Notes: a model not told the origin generated them from the letters alone. A stretch of 64,000 nt of DNA from Alkalibacillus aidingensis (GCF_014595945.1 NZ_JABXWU010000001.1:124001-188000), one strand, 5' to 3'. Shown: positions 26,022 to 35,880, numbered from the stretch's first letter. Translations and numbers: made by a program.

Positions 26022-29000
26022 ATGAGTGAAATTAAACCATTTAATAAGGTTTTGGTCGCTAACCGAGGTGAAATTGCCATTCGAGTTTTTAGGGCTTGTA
26101 CGGAAATGGGCATTCGAACAGTAGCGATCTATTCTGAAGAAGATACAGGTTCATATCATCGGTATAAAGCAGATGAATCCTATTTAATCGGAGAAGGAAA
26201 AAAGCCGATTGAAGCTTATTTAGATATTGAAGGGATTATTGAAATTGCTAAAGAGGTTGGAGCTGATGCGATTCATCCTGGTTACGGCTTCCTTTCCGAA
26301 AATATTACGTTTGCTAAGCGCTGCGAGGAAGAAGGCATCACCTTTATTGGTCCTTCTAGTGATATGCTAAATACATTTGGTGATAAAGTAAAGGCACGTG
26401 AACAAGCTATTAAAGCGAAGATTCCAGTGATCCCCGGGACAGATGGACCTGTTGCGTCGATTGAGGAAGTTGAATCGTTTGTTGAGCAACACGGTTTACC
26501 TATTATGATTAAGGCTGCCCTAGGTGGGGGTGGACGAGGGATGAGGATTGTCCGTTCGCAAAACTCATTAAAGGAATCATACGAACGTGCAAAATCAGAG
26601 GCTAAAGCAGCATTTGGTAGTGATGAAGTATATGTTGAGAAGTTGGTCGAGAATCCAAAACATATAGAGGTTCAAATTTTAGGGGATTTAGCTGGCAACA
26701 TCGTTCATTTATACGAGCGTGACTGTTCCATTCAAAGACGCCACCAAAAGGTTGTTGAAATTGCACCAAGTATATCTTTAGCTGATCAACAGCGTGATGA
26801 AATCTGTCAAGCTGCTGTGAAATTGATGGAGTCTGTCGATTATATTAATGCTGGAACGGTAGAATTTTTAGTGACAGATAACGAATTTTACTTTATTGAA
26901 GTCAATCCACGAGTTCAAGTGGAACATACGATTACTGAGATGATTACAGGTGTTGATATTGTTCAGTCTCAACTGAGAATTGCGATGGGGCATCACTTAC
27001 ATGATGATGTTATTGGCATACCAGAACAAAGTAAAATCACAACACATGGCTATGCTATTCAATCACGAGTCACAACTGAAGATCCACTTAATAACTTTAT
27101 GCCCGACACGGGTAAGATTATGGCTTACCGGACAGGTGGTGGCTTCGGTGTTCGCTTAGATGCAGGAAATGGTTTTCAAGGTGCTGTAATTTCACCTCAC
27201 TATGATTCATTACTTGTTAAAGTGTCAACATGGGCTTTAACTTTTAATCAAGCAGCTAAGAAGATGGTTCGTAACTTAAAGGAGTTTAGAATTCGAGGAA
27301 TTAAAACGAATATCCCATTTTTAGAAAATGTTATTCAACACAAAAAGTTTATTAATGGAACATACGATACAACGTTTATAGACTCCACGCCGGAGTTGTT
27401 CGTATTCTCTAAGAGAAAGGATCGAGGGACTAAACTCTTATCGTTTTTAGGATATACAACGGTTAATAGTCCAGTCCAAACTGGGGTTGATAAAAAGCCA
27501 ATCTTCCCTAAACCACGGTTACCCGAAGTGTCAAAAACCATAGCCCACCAACGAGGCACTAAACAGTTATTAGATGAAAAAGGACCAGAAGCAGTTGCCG
27601 AATGGATGAAGGATCAAAAAGAAGTGCTGTTAACTGATACGACTTTCCGTGACGCACACCAATCATTACTAGCAACAAGGGTACGAACGAAAGACTTAAT
27701 AAGAATCGCGGAGCCAACATCCAAACTCCTACCTAATTTGTTCTCAGTTGAGATGTGGGGTGGTGCTACGTTTGATGTATCGTATCGTTTTTTAAGAGAA
27801 AACCCTTGGGAACGTCTGCAAAACTTGCGCGAAAAAATGCCTAATGTGTTATTCCAGATGTTACTTCGAGCGAGTAATGCCGTTGGTTATAAAAACTACC
27901 CAGATAATGTAATTGAAGAGTTTGTTGCAACAAGTGCAGAAGCTGGTATCGATATCTTTAGAATATTCGACAGTTTAAATTGGATTGAAGGAATGAAACC
28001 TGCAATTAAGGCAGTTCGTAATCAGAATAAGATTGCAGAAGCTTCTATTTGTTACACGGGGGATATTTTAGATCCGACGCGCGATAAGTATGACCTGGAC
28101 TATTATCTCGAAATGGCTAAGGAATTGGAGAAAGCGGGGGCCCACATTCTTGGCATTAAAGACATGGCAGGCTTATTAAAGCCGGAAGCTGCTTATCAGT
28201 TAATTACAGCTCTAAAAGAAGAAATCAGCATTCCTATTCATTTGCATACACATGATACTAGTGGAAATGGAGTCGCCATGTATTTAAGAGCAACGGAAGC
28301 GGGAGTAGATGCTGTAGATGTGGCAGTAAGCTCAATGGCAGGTAATACGTCTCAACCTAGTGCCAATAGTTTGTATTATGCTTTAGAACAGCACGATCGT
28401 CAGCCTAATATAGATATTGAAGCTTATAACGATTTAGCAAGGTACTGGGAGGATGTCAGAGAGTATTATAGTACCTATGAAAGTGGAATGAAAGCTCCTC
28501 ATACGGAGGTTTATTTTCACGAAATGCCTGGTGGACAATATAGCAACCTTCAACAACAAGCTAAAGCTGTAGGATTAGCTGACAAGTGGGATGATATTAA
28601 GGAGATGTATCGCACTGTTAATGATCTATTTGGTGATGTGGTTAAAGTAACACCGTCGTCCAAAGTGGTTGGTGATATGGCACTCTTTATGGTTCAAAAT
28701 AATCTAACAGTAGATGACGTCTATGAACAGGGTGAATCCTTAGATTTTCCTGATTCAGTCGTTGAATTTTTCCAAGGATATATTGGTCAACCGTATCAAG
28801 GCTTTCCTAAGGAGCTGCAACGGATCGTTTTAAAAGGTCGGCAAGCTATTGAATCACGTCCGGGTGAACAACTGAAGCCGGTAAACTTTGAGGCGTTAAA
28901 GGAACAGTTATTTGAAAAATTAGATCGCCAAGTAACTCCGTATGAAATAATTTCTTATGCATTATACCCTAAAGTATATTTAGACTATCAGAAGTTTGTC

Positions 29001-29465
29001 CAACAATACGGAGATATCTCTGTGTTAGATACACCTGCTTTCTTGTTTGGGTTACGCTTAGGTGAGGAGATTGCAGTTGAAATTGAGCAAGGTAAAACCC
29101 TCATTGTGAAATTAGTATCCATCGGTGAGGCTCAAAAGGATGGTACTCGTGTCGTCTACTTTGAATTGAATGGACAACCTCGTGAAGTCGTTGTGCGTGA
29201 CGAGAGCATTCAAGATGTCACAGAAACCAGGGTCAAAGTAGATGAGAATAACCCAAATCAGATTGGAGCTTCAATGCCAGGAACAGTTGTCAATGTCATA
29301 GTTAAAGAGGGGGAACTTGTAAAGAAAAACGATCATTTAATGATTACAGAATCTATGAAGATGGAGACAACGATTCAAGCGCCTTTTGAAGGGAAAGTCA
29401 AACGCATTTATGTAAGAGATGGTGAGTCCCTAGAGACCGGGGATCTATTAATTGAATTAGAATAA
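26022..29465 (+). CDS. pycA: Pyruvate carboxylase
   Basis: Converts pyruvate, bicarbonate and ATP to oxaloacetate, the anaplerotic counterpart to the pdh operon upstream. The single chain of 1147 residues has a biotin carboxylase domain (1 to about 450, with KAALGGGGRGMRIV and the ATP-grasp motifs), a carboxyltransferase domain (about 530-810, TTFRDAHQSLLATRVR and HLHTHDTSGNG), a PC-specific tetramerisation region, and a C-terminal biotinyl domain with ESMKMET, Lys1113 being biotinylated. The ATG follows ATGGAGGGTC. Monocistronic, with a terminator downstream. Confidence 0.98.
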   Translation: MSEIKPFNKVLVANRGEIAIRVFRACTEMGIRTVAIYSEEDTGSYHRYKADESYLIGEGKKPIEAYLDIEGIIEIAKEVGADAIHPGYGFLSENITFAKRCEEEGITFIGPSSDMLNTFGDKVKAREQAIKAKIPVIPGTDGPVASIEEVESFVEQHGLPIMIKAALGGGGRGMRIVRSQNSLKESYERAKSEAKAAFGSDEVYVEKLVENPKHIEVQILGDLAGNIVHLYERDCSIQRRHQKVVEIAPSISLADQQRDEICQAAVKLMESVDYINAGTVEFLVTDNEFYFIEVNPRVQVEHTITEMITGVDIVQSQLRIAMGHHLHDDVIGIPEQSKITTHGYAIQSRVTTEDPLNNFMPDTGKIMAYRTGGGFGVRLDAGNGFQGAVISPHYDSLLVKVSTWALTFNQAAKKMVRNLKEFRIRGIKTNIPFLENVIQHKKFINGTYDTTFIDSTPELFVFSKRKDRGTKLLSFLGYTTVNSPVQTGVDKKPIFPKPRLPEVSKTIAHQRGTKQLLDEKGPEAVAEWMKDQKEVLLTDTTFRDAHQSLLATRVRTKDLIRIAEPTSKLLPNLFSVEMWGGATFDVSYRFLRENPWERLQNLREKMPNVLFQMLLRASNAVGYKNYPDNVIEEFVATSAEAGIDIFRIFDSLNWIEGMKPAIKAVRNQNKIAEASICYTGDILDPTRDKYDLDYYLEMAKELEKAGAHILGIKDMAGLLKPEAAYQLITALKEEISIPIHLHTHDTSGNGVAMYLRATEAGVDAVDVAVSSMAGNTSQPSANSLYYALEQHDRQPNIDIEAYNDLARYWEDVREYYSTYESGMKAPHTEVYFHEMPGGQYSNLQQQAKAVGLADKWDDIKEMYRTVNDLFGDVVKVTPSSKVVGDMALFMVQNNLTVDDVYEQGESLDFPDSVVEFFQGYIGQPYQGFPKELQRIVLKGRQAIESRPGEQLKPVNFEALKEQLFEKLDRQVTPYEIISYALYPKVYLDYQKFVQQYGDISVLDTPAFLFGLRLGEEIAVEIEQGKTLIVKLVSIGEAQKDGTRVVYFELNGQPREVVVRDESIQDVTETRVKVDENNPNQIGASMPGTVVNVIVKEGELVKKNDHLMITESMKMETTIQAPFEGKVKRIYVRDGESLETGDLLIELE

Positions 29466-29469
29466 ATAA

Positions 29470-29508
29470 AAACTAAGCACTGATCAATTTAGGATCAGTG
29501 CTTAGTTT
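29470..29508. terminator. Bidirectional terminator between pycA and ctaA
   Basis: The 16-bp stem AAACTAAGCACTGATC is paired across a 7-nt loop. The last codons and stop of ctaA lie inside it. Confidence 0.9.
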
Positions 29509-30421
29509 CTTTTCTAGCTACTCTTATTGACAACATAATGAAATAGCAAAGTAAAGCAAAAAATAAAGATATCATGGTTGCGTGCATTAAAGAAATTGCG
29601 CTGTTTAGAACAGTGATCACAATAAGAGCTCCTAAAATAACTTGACTGATCATAAATAGCGACGCGATTAACCAACCAATATATAGAACACGATCTTGCC
29701 TATAGTGTTTATAGATATAGATTAGTAATCCAATAACCCATATAAATAGCGTACCAGCCAACATACGGTGTCCCATCTGAATCGCTTGTTCTAATGTGTA
29801 AGAGTTAATACTGAATGGCTGATCATTTACACAAAATGGCCAATCTCCACAAACAAGACTTGATTGTTTATGCCTAACTAAAGCCCCGGTATACACAACA
29901 ATCAAGGTGAAGACAAATAAGCTGTAAAAGTGTAATCTTAGCTTTTTAGGTATCTTAACGGTAGCGGTATTAAATGTTCTGTCCACGTTAAAGATAATGA
30001 CAGCCAATAAAAATACCGATGCAAAAGAGATCAGTGAAATACCGAAATGTAAAGCTTTAATTAGATCGGATTGCTCGAATATCACAGCTGCAGCACCTAA
30101 TAATGATTGGATCACAAAAAATAGGATTGTTGTTATAATGAGAAATTTTGATTCTCTTACATGCTTAAAATATTTCCAAGCCTGAAAACATAAAAGAGCA
30201 ATGAACAAAATAGAGACACCGGTAACAAGCCGGTGACTATACTCAATGATCAATTCAAAGGTAATATTTGAAGGGATTAGCTCACCGTGACAGAGTGGCC
30301 AACTACGACCACACCCTAGTCCAGATTCGGTCTTTGTTACAAGAGCTCCTCCGACTAACACGAATAACATAATCATAACAGATATGACTGCTGTAACTTT
30401 TGGATGAAATAATTTACTCAT
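29495..30421 (-). CDS. ctaA: Heme A synthase CtaA
   Basis: Oxidises the heme O methyl group to a formyl group, giving heme A for the aa3-type oxidase. 308 residues with eight predicted membrane helices in two pseudo-repeats. Heme-ligand-type His occur in EYSHRLV, ALHFGIS, GHRMLAG and LMHATM. Conserved Cys pairs are in ESGLGCGRSWPLCHG and SSLVCGDWPFC. Divergent from ctaB across 364 bp, as in B. subtilis. The stop overlaps the terminator stem. A 20-nt palindrome (30445-30464) lies in its leader. Confidence 0.95.
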   Translation of the reverse strand: MSKLFHPKVTAVISVMIMLFVLVGGALVTKTESGLGCGRSWPLCHGELIPSNITFELIIEYSHRLVTGVSILFIALLCFQAWKYFKHVRESKFLIITTILFFVIQSLLGAAAVIFEQSDLIKALHFGISLISFASVFLLAVIIFNVDRTFNTATVKIPKKLRLHFYSLFVFTLIVVYTGALVRHKQSSLVCGDWPFCVNDQPFSINSYTLEQAIQMGHRMLAGTLFIWVIGLLIYIYKHYRQDRVLYIGWLIASLFMISQVILGALIVITVLNSAISLMHATMISLFFALLCYFIMLSIRVARKETKH

Positions 30422-30444
30422 TTAATCTAAGAACACCTCACTTT

Positions 30445-30464
30445 GTCTGAGAAGCTTCTTAGAC
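30445..30464 (-). other. Palindrome in the ctaA leader
   Basis: GTCTGAGAAGCTTCTTAGAC is self-complementary apart from one mismatched pair of positions that can form a G-T/A-C pair. It lies just before the ctaA ribosome binding site and could be an RNA hairpin or an operator. Confidence 0.4.
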
Positions 30465-30608
30465 TATCTTAATATATATCGCTCAGTTTGGAAAATAAAT
30501 TCGTTACAAATTTATAACATTTTAAGATGAGATGAAAAATGTAACTAAATTTTAATATTTGTAGTTACAAAATTAGTCGAAATATGCTAACTTAAAGTTT
30601 GATTGTGA

Positions 30609-30641
30609 TTTCTCACATATTTTTCACATATTTTTCACAAC
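30609..30641 (+). promoter_or_regulatory. Three 11-bp direct repeats upstream of ctaB
   Basis: TTTCTCACATA, TTTTTCACATA and TTTTTCACAAC occur back to back with an exact 11-bp period, so all face the same side of the helix. A -10 (TACAAT, 30688-30693) lies downstream without a good -35, which suits an activator-dependent promoter. The reverse complement TTGTGAAAAA resembles ResD sites (TTTGTGAAT). Confidence 0.5.
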
Positions 30642-30785
30642 TAAAACGATTTAATGTGATTAAATAGAAGTGTAAGGATTTACATGGTACAATATGATTG
30701 AATTATGATAAATAAACTAAGTACCCTTTTAAGAATAAGATCTATCTGATCTTTATATAGAAGGTCGAGAGGAAGGTCGAGAAAC

Positions 30786-31721
30786 ATGAGTGAGTCACGC
30801 TCTTTTTCTACAACATCAAAGGTTGTAGATAGCCCTCAAACGATTTTAAAACAAGTATGGACTGACTTCCTTGCCTTAATTAAGATTGGTATTATTAATT
30901 CTAATCTAATGATGACTTTCGTTGGTTTTTGGCTAGCTTTATACTTTACAAACCAGGCACCCTTAAGTTACTGGCAGGAATTTTTGTTAGTCATGGTAGG
31001 TACAGCGCTAGTTATTGCTGGTGGCTGTGTTCTTAATAACTATTATGACCGTGACATTGACTGGAATATGTCACGTACGAAAAAACGCCCAACTATTACA
31101 GGTACAATCCCACTTTCCCTAATACTAAGCTTAGGAATTGCATTTTCCATAATTGGGATTATATTATTATACTTAACAACGCCAATTGCTGCGTTATTCG
31201 GCTTTATAGGTTGGTTTGTATATGTCGTTTTATATACCATGTGGTCAAAACGCAGGTATACAATAAATACGGTAATCGGAAGCTTTTCAGGTGCTGCACC
31301 TCCATTAATCGGGTGGGCGGCAGTAGATGCTACATTACACCCAGCAGCATTTGTCCTATTTTTAATTATGTTCATCTGGCAAACACCACACTTCCTCGCT
31401 TTAGCTATCCGCAAGAAAGAGGAGTACGGGTTGGTTAATATACCGATGCTACCAGTAGTTCATGGTAATGCTATTACTAAACGTCAAATCGTTATTTATA
31501 CAGTTTGCTTACTACCGTTACCGTTTTATTTCTTTTCACTCGGGACGGCATTTATTGTGTTTGCGAGCCTCCTTAATTTAGGGTGGGTTATTTTAGGTTT
31601 TTATGGATTCTATATGAAGGACGATGATAAATGGGCTAAGTGGATGTTCATTTATTCGTTAAATTATTTAACTCTATTATTTTTTGGATTTTTGATTGCT
31701 ACGATTCCAAGTTTACTGTGA
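30786..31721 (+). CDS. ctaB: Protoheme IX farnesyltransferase CtaB
   Basis: An integral membrane prenyltransferase of 311 residues that adds the farnesyl group to heme B to form heme O, the substrate of CtaA. The Asp-rich motif NNYYDRDIDWNMSRTKKRP is present, together with HFLALAIRKKEEY in the second conserved loop. About nine hydrophobic helices follow a 30-residue cytosolic N terminus. The ATG has GAGGAAGG upstream. First gene of ctaBCDEF. An AT-rich hairpin (31725-31750) follows before ctaC. Confidence 0.96.
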   Translation: MSESRSFSTTSKVVDSPQTILKQVWTDFLALIKIGIINSNLMMTFVGFWLALYFTNQAPLSYWQEFLLVMVGTALVIAGGCVLNNYYDRDIDWNMSRTKKRPTITGTIPLSLILSLGIAFSIIGIILLYLTTPIAALFGFIGWFVYVVLYTMWSKRRYTINTVIGSFSGAAPPLIGWAAVDATLHPAAFVLFLIMFIWQTPHFLALAIRKKEEYGLVNIPMLPVVHGNAITKRQIVIYTVCLLPLPFYFFSLGTAFIVFASLLNLGWVILGFYGFYMKDDDKWAKWMFIYSLNYLTLLFFGFLIATIPSLL

Positions 31722-31724
31722 TTC

Positions 31725-31750
31725 AATTAAGAAAATATTTTTTCTTAATT
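31725..31750 (+). other. AT-rich hairpin between ctaB and ctaC
   Basis: AATTAAGAAAA pairs with TTTTCTTAATT across TATT. There is no T run after the stem, so it is more likely an mRNA processing or stability element than a terminator. Confidence 0.4.
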
Positions 31751-31818
31751 AAGAATATAAAAATGCATTGAACATGCATGACAACAATGAATTAAGAGAA
31801 AGAGAGGTATCAAAAAAA

Positions 31819-33003
31819 ATGAAAGGCTGGATGAGTCGGATTAAAGCGGTTTTTGCTTTATCAGTGTTAGCCTTAATCCTATCGGGCTGTGGTGAGCCAT
31901 TCTTAAGTGCACTACAACCGAGAGGTGAAGGTGCTGCAATGATTATGGAATTAATGATCTTGAGTACTGTCATTATGTTATTCGTCTTTCTAGTGGTAAT
32001 GATCATTTATGTGTTTGTTGTCTTTAAGTTCCGTCAGAAGAAGGGACAAGAGGATCATATTCCAAAACAGACAGAAGGTAGTCATGCCTTAGAAACACTT
32101 TGGACAGTTATTCCAATTATTTTGCTATTGATTCTAGCAGTACCAACTGTTCAATACACGTTTGCATTAGCAGACATGAATCCAGAAGTAAATGAAGAGG
32201 GAGAAGAAAACGAGCAGATTTGGATCGATGTAACTGGTAAACAATACTGGTGGCATTTTGAATATGAAGGCTTAGATATTACAACGAGCCAAGAAATTTA
32301 TATTCCAACAGATCGTCGTGTTTATCTATCTATGATCTCTGATGATGTTATTCACTCATTCTGGGTTCCATCAGTACAAGGTAAGATGGATGTTAACCCG
32401 ACAGGGAACCAAAATGAAATGTTTATCCAAGCAGAAGAAGAAGGTCTATACTGGGGTAAATGTGCCGAGTTATGTGGGCCATCACACTCATTAATGGACT
32501 TTAAAGTAGTTGCAGTGAGCCCTGGTGAGTTTGAACAATGGGTAGAGGATATGCAGGGAGTCACTGGAGAAGAGGTCCCTGAGTCAGATACTGCACAAGA
32601 CGGGCAAGAATTATTCTCAGACAACTGTTTAGCTTGTCACGCAGTTGGATCATCACCAAACAAGGTTGGTCCAAACCTAACAAGTTTTGCTGATCGTGAT
32701 AAATTAGCAGGAGTATTTGATTTTACTGAAGAGAATTTGTATGAGTGGATTGATACTAAAGGTGAAAACATGAAACCTGGAAATATGATGGTTGATGCAC
32801 CTTATGATTTAGAAGAAGAAGAAATTTATCAAATTATTGAGTACTTAATGACTCTAAGTCCTAGTGAAATTACTCCAGAAAGTGCTGAAAACGGGGTTTA
32901 TCAGGACTCGGATCTAAGCAATCTCTTCCCTGAAGAAGAGGAAGAAGACGATGAAGAACAAGAAGATGAAAATGACGAAGTAGAAGATGAAGAAGAAGAG
33001 TAA
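31819..33003 (+). CDS. ctaC: caa3 cytochrome c oxidase subunit II with fused cytochrome c
   Basis: A membrane-anchored electron-entry subunit of 394 residues. The lipobox LSGC (Cys24) is followed by two helices, then the CuA domain with GKCAELCGPSHSLMDFKV (Cys, Cys, His, Met ligands), then a fused cytochrome c domain with CLACH, which defines a caa3-type oxidase. The C-terminal 25 or so residues are nearly all Glu and Asp. That tail is unusual and fits an outer surface facing high salt or high pH. The ATG at 31819 has GAGAGG; an upstream in-frame ATG lacks a site. Confidence 0.95.
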   Translation: MKGWMSRIKAVFALSVLALILSGCGEPFLSALQPRGEGAAMIMELMILSTVIMLFVFLVVMIIYVFVVFKFRQKKGQEDHIPKQTEGSHALETLWTVIPIILLLILAVPTVQYTFALADMNPEVNEEGEENEQIWIDVTGKQYWWHFEYEGLDITTSQEIYIPTDRRVYLSMISDDVIHSFWVPSVQGKMDVNPTGNQNEMFIQAEEEGLYWGKCAELCGPSHSLMDFKVVAVSPGEFEQWVEDMQGVTGEEVPESDTAQDGQELFSDNCLACHAVGSSPNKVGPNLTSFADRDKLAGVFDFTEENLYEWIDTKGENMKPGNMMVDAPYDLEEEEIYQIIEYLMTLSPSEITPESAENGVYQDSDLSNLFPEEEEEDDEEQEDENDEVEDEEEE

Positions 33004-33038
33004 CACATAACAACATATGATTAAGGGAGGTTAAAAGC

Positions 33039-34895
33039 GTGAGCACGACAGCTAATCAAAAAGCTGGTTTTGGATCCACGTTGTGGGAATATTTGACGAC
33101 CGTTGACCACAAAAAGATTGCGATTCTATATTTAATCGGCGGTCTGTTTTTCTTCCTACTTGGTGGACTCCAAGCGATGTTAATTCGTATTCAGCTAATT
33201 TCGCCAGATAATGAATTTATCTCTGCACAGTTCTATAACGAATTGATGACAATGCATGGTACGACAATGATTTTCCTTGCGGCGATGCCATTACTATTTG
33301 CTTTAATGAACGCCGTACTACCGTTACAAATTGGAGCGCGTGATGTTGCTTTCCCTTTTGTTAACGCGCTAGGTTTCTGGCTGTTCTTCTTTGGTGGTAT
33401 TTTCCTAAACGTTTCTTGGTTTGCAGGAGGAGCACCAGATGTTGGTTGGACAGCATATGCACCATTATCTATTTTCTCTGAGGGACACGGTGTAGATTAT
33501 TATGCGATCGGTTTACAGATTTCAGGTTTTGGTACGTTGATGGCAGGTATTAACTTTATTGTTACTGTTATTAATATGCGTGCACCTGGTATGAGTTTTA
33601 TGCGTATGCCGTTGTTTACATGGACTTCATTCATTGCAAGTGTCCTTATTTTATTCGCATTTCCAGCATTAACAGTAGGTTTATTCCTATTAACATTTGA
33701 TCGCCTGTTCGGTGGTAACTTCTTTGATCCGGAAATGGGTGGTAACGTTATTATTTGGGAGCACTTATTCTGGATTTTTGGACACCCAGAAGTATATATT
33801 TTAATACTACCTGCATTCGGTGTCTTTAGTGAGATTATACCTACATTTTCGAAGAAGCGATTATTCGGTTATTCTTCAATGGTGTTTGCGACTGTGTTAA
33901 TCGCATTCCTAGGTTTCATGGTTTGGGCACACCATATGTTTACAGTTGGTTTAGGACCAATTGCTAACTCAATTTTTGCGGTTGCAACGATGGCAATTGC
34001 GGTGCCAACTGGTATTAAGATATTTAACTGGTTGTTTACGATGTGGGGTGGAAACATACGCCTTACCTCTCCAATGGTGTTTGCATTGGCGTTTATCCCT
34101 ACATTTACTATCGGTGGTATTACCGGGGTTATGCTTGCATCAGCTGCAGCAGACTTTCAATACCACGATTCTTACTTTGTTGTAGCTCACTTCCACTATG
34201 TAATAGTTGGTGGTGTTGTATTAGGTATTTTTGCCGGATTAATTTACTGGTGGCCAAAAATGTTTGGTACGATGTTAAACGAGAAGTTGAATCATTGGTT
34301 CTTCTGGCTATTCTTTATTGGTTTCAATTTAACATTCTTTGTCCAGCATTTCTTAGGACTAATGGGAATGCCACGTCGTTACTGGAAGTTCTTACCGGAC
34401 CAAGGTTTAGACTTATTTAACTTAATTAGTACAATTGGTGCCTTCTTTATGGCTGCAGGTACGATCGTGTTCTTATATAACGTAATTGTAACTCAGCTAA
34501 AAGGTGAAAAAGTATCAGGCGACCCTTGGGATGCACGTACGCTAGAGTGGGGTATTCCGTCACCACCACCTTTTTATAACTTTAAGCAAGAGCCTTTAGT
34601 ACGTGGATTAGACCCATTATGGGTTGAAAAGCGTCAAGGTAACGGTAAAATTCAACCTGCTGAGCCTTTAGGTGATATTCACATGCCGAACAACTCATTT
34701 GCGCCATTTATGCTTTCACTAGGTCTATTTATTGCAGCATTTGGTGTGGTGTATCAAGGAAGCATGTGGGTCTTAGCAGCTATTGGATTCGCTATTACAG
34801 CAGGTAGTATGTTGTATCGTTCCATGAAGGATGATTTAGGTTACCATATTCATAAAGAAGACTTAGAAAAAGAGGGGGATGGTTCTAATGGCTGA
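33039..34895 (+). CDS. ctaD: Cytochrome c oxidase subunit I CtaD
   Basis: The catalytic subunit of the heme-copper oxidase, 618 residues with at least twelve membrane helices. Copper and heme ligands are visible: LMTMHGTTM (low-spin heme His), GHPEVYILILPAFG with the cross-linked His-Tyr pair, WAHHMFTVG (two CuB His) and VVAHFHYVIVGG (heme ligands). The C-terminal extension beyond helix 12 has two further hydrophobic segments, as usual in Bacillus. The GTG start is behind AAGGGAGG. Overlaps ctaE by 8 nt. Confidence 0.98.
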   Translation: MSTTANQKAGFGSTLWEYLTTVDHKKIAILYLIGGLFFFLLGGLQAMLIRIQLISPDNEFISAQFYNELMTMHGTTMIFLAAMPLLFALMNAVLPLQIGARDVAFPFVNALGFWLFFFGGIFLNVSWFAGGAPDVGWTAYAPLSIFSEGHGVDYYAIGLQISGFGTLMAGINFIVTVINMRAPGMSFMRMPLFTWTSFIASVLILFAFPALTVGLFLLTFDRLFGGNFFDPEMGGNVIIWEHLFWIFGHPEVYILILPAFGVFSEIIPTFSKKRLFGYSSMVFATVLIAFLGFMVWAHHMFTVGLGPIANSIFAVATMAIAVPTGIKIFNWLFTMWGGNIRLTSPMVFALAFIPTFTIGGITGVMLASAAADFQYHDSYFVVAHFHYVIVGGVVLGIFAGLIYWWPKMFGTMLNEKLNHWFFWLFFIGFNLTFFVQHFLGLMGMPRRYWKFLPDQGLDLFNLISTIGAFFMAAGTIVFLYNVIVTQLKGEKVSGDPWDARTLEWGIPSPPPFYNFKQEPLVRGLDPLWVEKRQGNGKIQPAEPLGDIHMPNNSFAPFMLSLGLFIAAFGVVYQGSMWVLAAIGFAITAGSMLYRSMKDDLGYHIHKEDLEKEGDGSNG

Positions 34896-35508
34896 TGATA
34901 TGTTAAAATCAGGTAATCTGCCGGAAAATCCTGAAAGAGCCACCCTTGAAGGTCGCAATAAATTTTTAGGATTTTGGTTCTTCCTTGGTGGAGAAACTGT
35001 ATTATTCGCAAGTTTATTCGGTACGTATTTAGCATTACGTAATTCAACTGTTGATGGTCCGTCAAGTCAAGAATTATTTGGTCTTGGGTTAGTTTTCTTA
35101 ATGACGGTTATCCTATTAACAAGTTCATTAACAAGCGTTTACGCGATGTACCATATGAAAAATAATGATTTTAAGAAAATGCAGCTATGGTTAGGAATCA
35201 CTGTTGTATTAGGATTAGCTTTCCTAGGGCTTGAGATTTATGAGTTTGTACATTATGTACATGATTATGAATTTGGCTATACAACATCAGCCTTTTCAAC
35301 AGCCTTTTACACCCTAGTTGGATTCCACGGTGCACACGTTGCATTTGGTTTAGCATGGATCATTTCATTAATGGTACGTAATGCCAAACGTGGATTGAAC
35401 TTATACAATGCTCCGAAGTTCTACGTTGCAAGTCTTTACTGGCACTTCATTGACGTTGTATGGGTATTCATCTTTACAGTTGTTTATTTGATGGGAGTGG
35501 TATTATAA
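34888..35508 (+). CDS. ctaE: Cytochrome c oxidase subunit III CtaE
   Basis: Oxidase subunit III, 206 residues with five membrane helices. GFWFFLGGETVLFASLFGTY in helix 1 and FHGAHVAFGL and YWHFIDVVWVFIF near the end are family signatures. The ATG at 34888 overlaps the ctaD stop by 8 nt, and GAGGGGG lies within ctaD, so translation is coupled. Longer starts are rejected on spacing. The stop overlaps the ctaF start as TAATG. Confidence 0.97.
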   Translation: MADDMLKSGNLPENPERATLEGRNKFLGFWFFLGGETVLFASLFGTYLALRNSTVDGPSSQELFGLGLVFLMTVILLTSSLTSVYAMYHMKNNDFKKMQLWLGITVVLGLAFLGLEIYEFVHYVHDYEFGYTTSAFSTAFYTLVGFHGAHVAFGLAWIISLMVRNAKRGLNLYNAPKFYVASLYWHFIDVVWVFIFTVVYLMGVVL

Positions 35509-35828
35509 TGGTAAACACCAATTCCTCTAATCAGAAAAAACATTTTTATAAAAAGAAGCATAGAGATCAAATGAAGCATCAAGTGCTTACGTTTGCTATG
35601 ATGATCGCTTTTACGATTATAGCTTTTGGATTAGCTATGGCAGACGTCAGTCCGATGTTTACAGTTCCAATTATCCTAATATTAGCGGCTGTGCAAGTTC
35701 TTTTTCAGTTGTATTATTTTATGCACATGAACGAAGAAGGGCATCAATGGCCATCCGTAATGATTTATTCAGGTATTTTCGCTGCATTTTTAACCATTTT
35801 GGCTTTAACGACCATCGTATGGTGGTAA
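35508..35828 (+). CDS. ctaF: Cytochrome c oxidase subunit IV CtaF
   Basis: A small membrane subunit of 106 residues with three helices and a basic N terminus (KKHFYKKKHRDQMKH). QLYYFMHMNEEGHQWP is the typical family segment. Translation starts at the ATG that shares one base with the ctaE stop; GGGAGTGG lies just upstream. Last gene before a strong terminator. In B. subtilis ctaG follows directly, but here it is 6 kb away. Confidence 0.95.
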   Translation: MVNTNSSNQKKHFYKKKHRDQMKHQVLTFAMMIAFTIIAFGLAMADVSPMFTVPIILILAAVQVLFQLYYFMHMNEEGHQWPSVMIYSGIFAAFLTILALTTIVWW

Positions 35829-35844
35829 AATTTAATTACTTTTT

Positions 35845-35880
35845 AAAGAAGGTACAGTTCAATCTGTACCTTCTTTTTTT
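35845..35880 (+). terminator. Terminator of the ctaBCDEF operon
   Basis: AAAGAAGGTACAG pairs with CTGTACCTTCTTT across a 6-nt loop and is followed by T. Confidence 0.9.
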
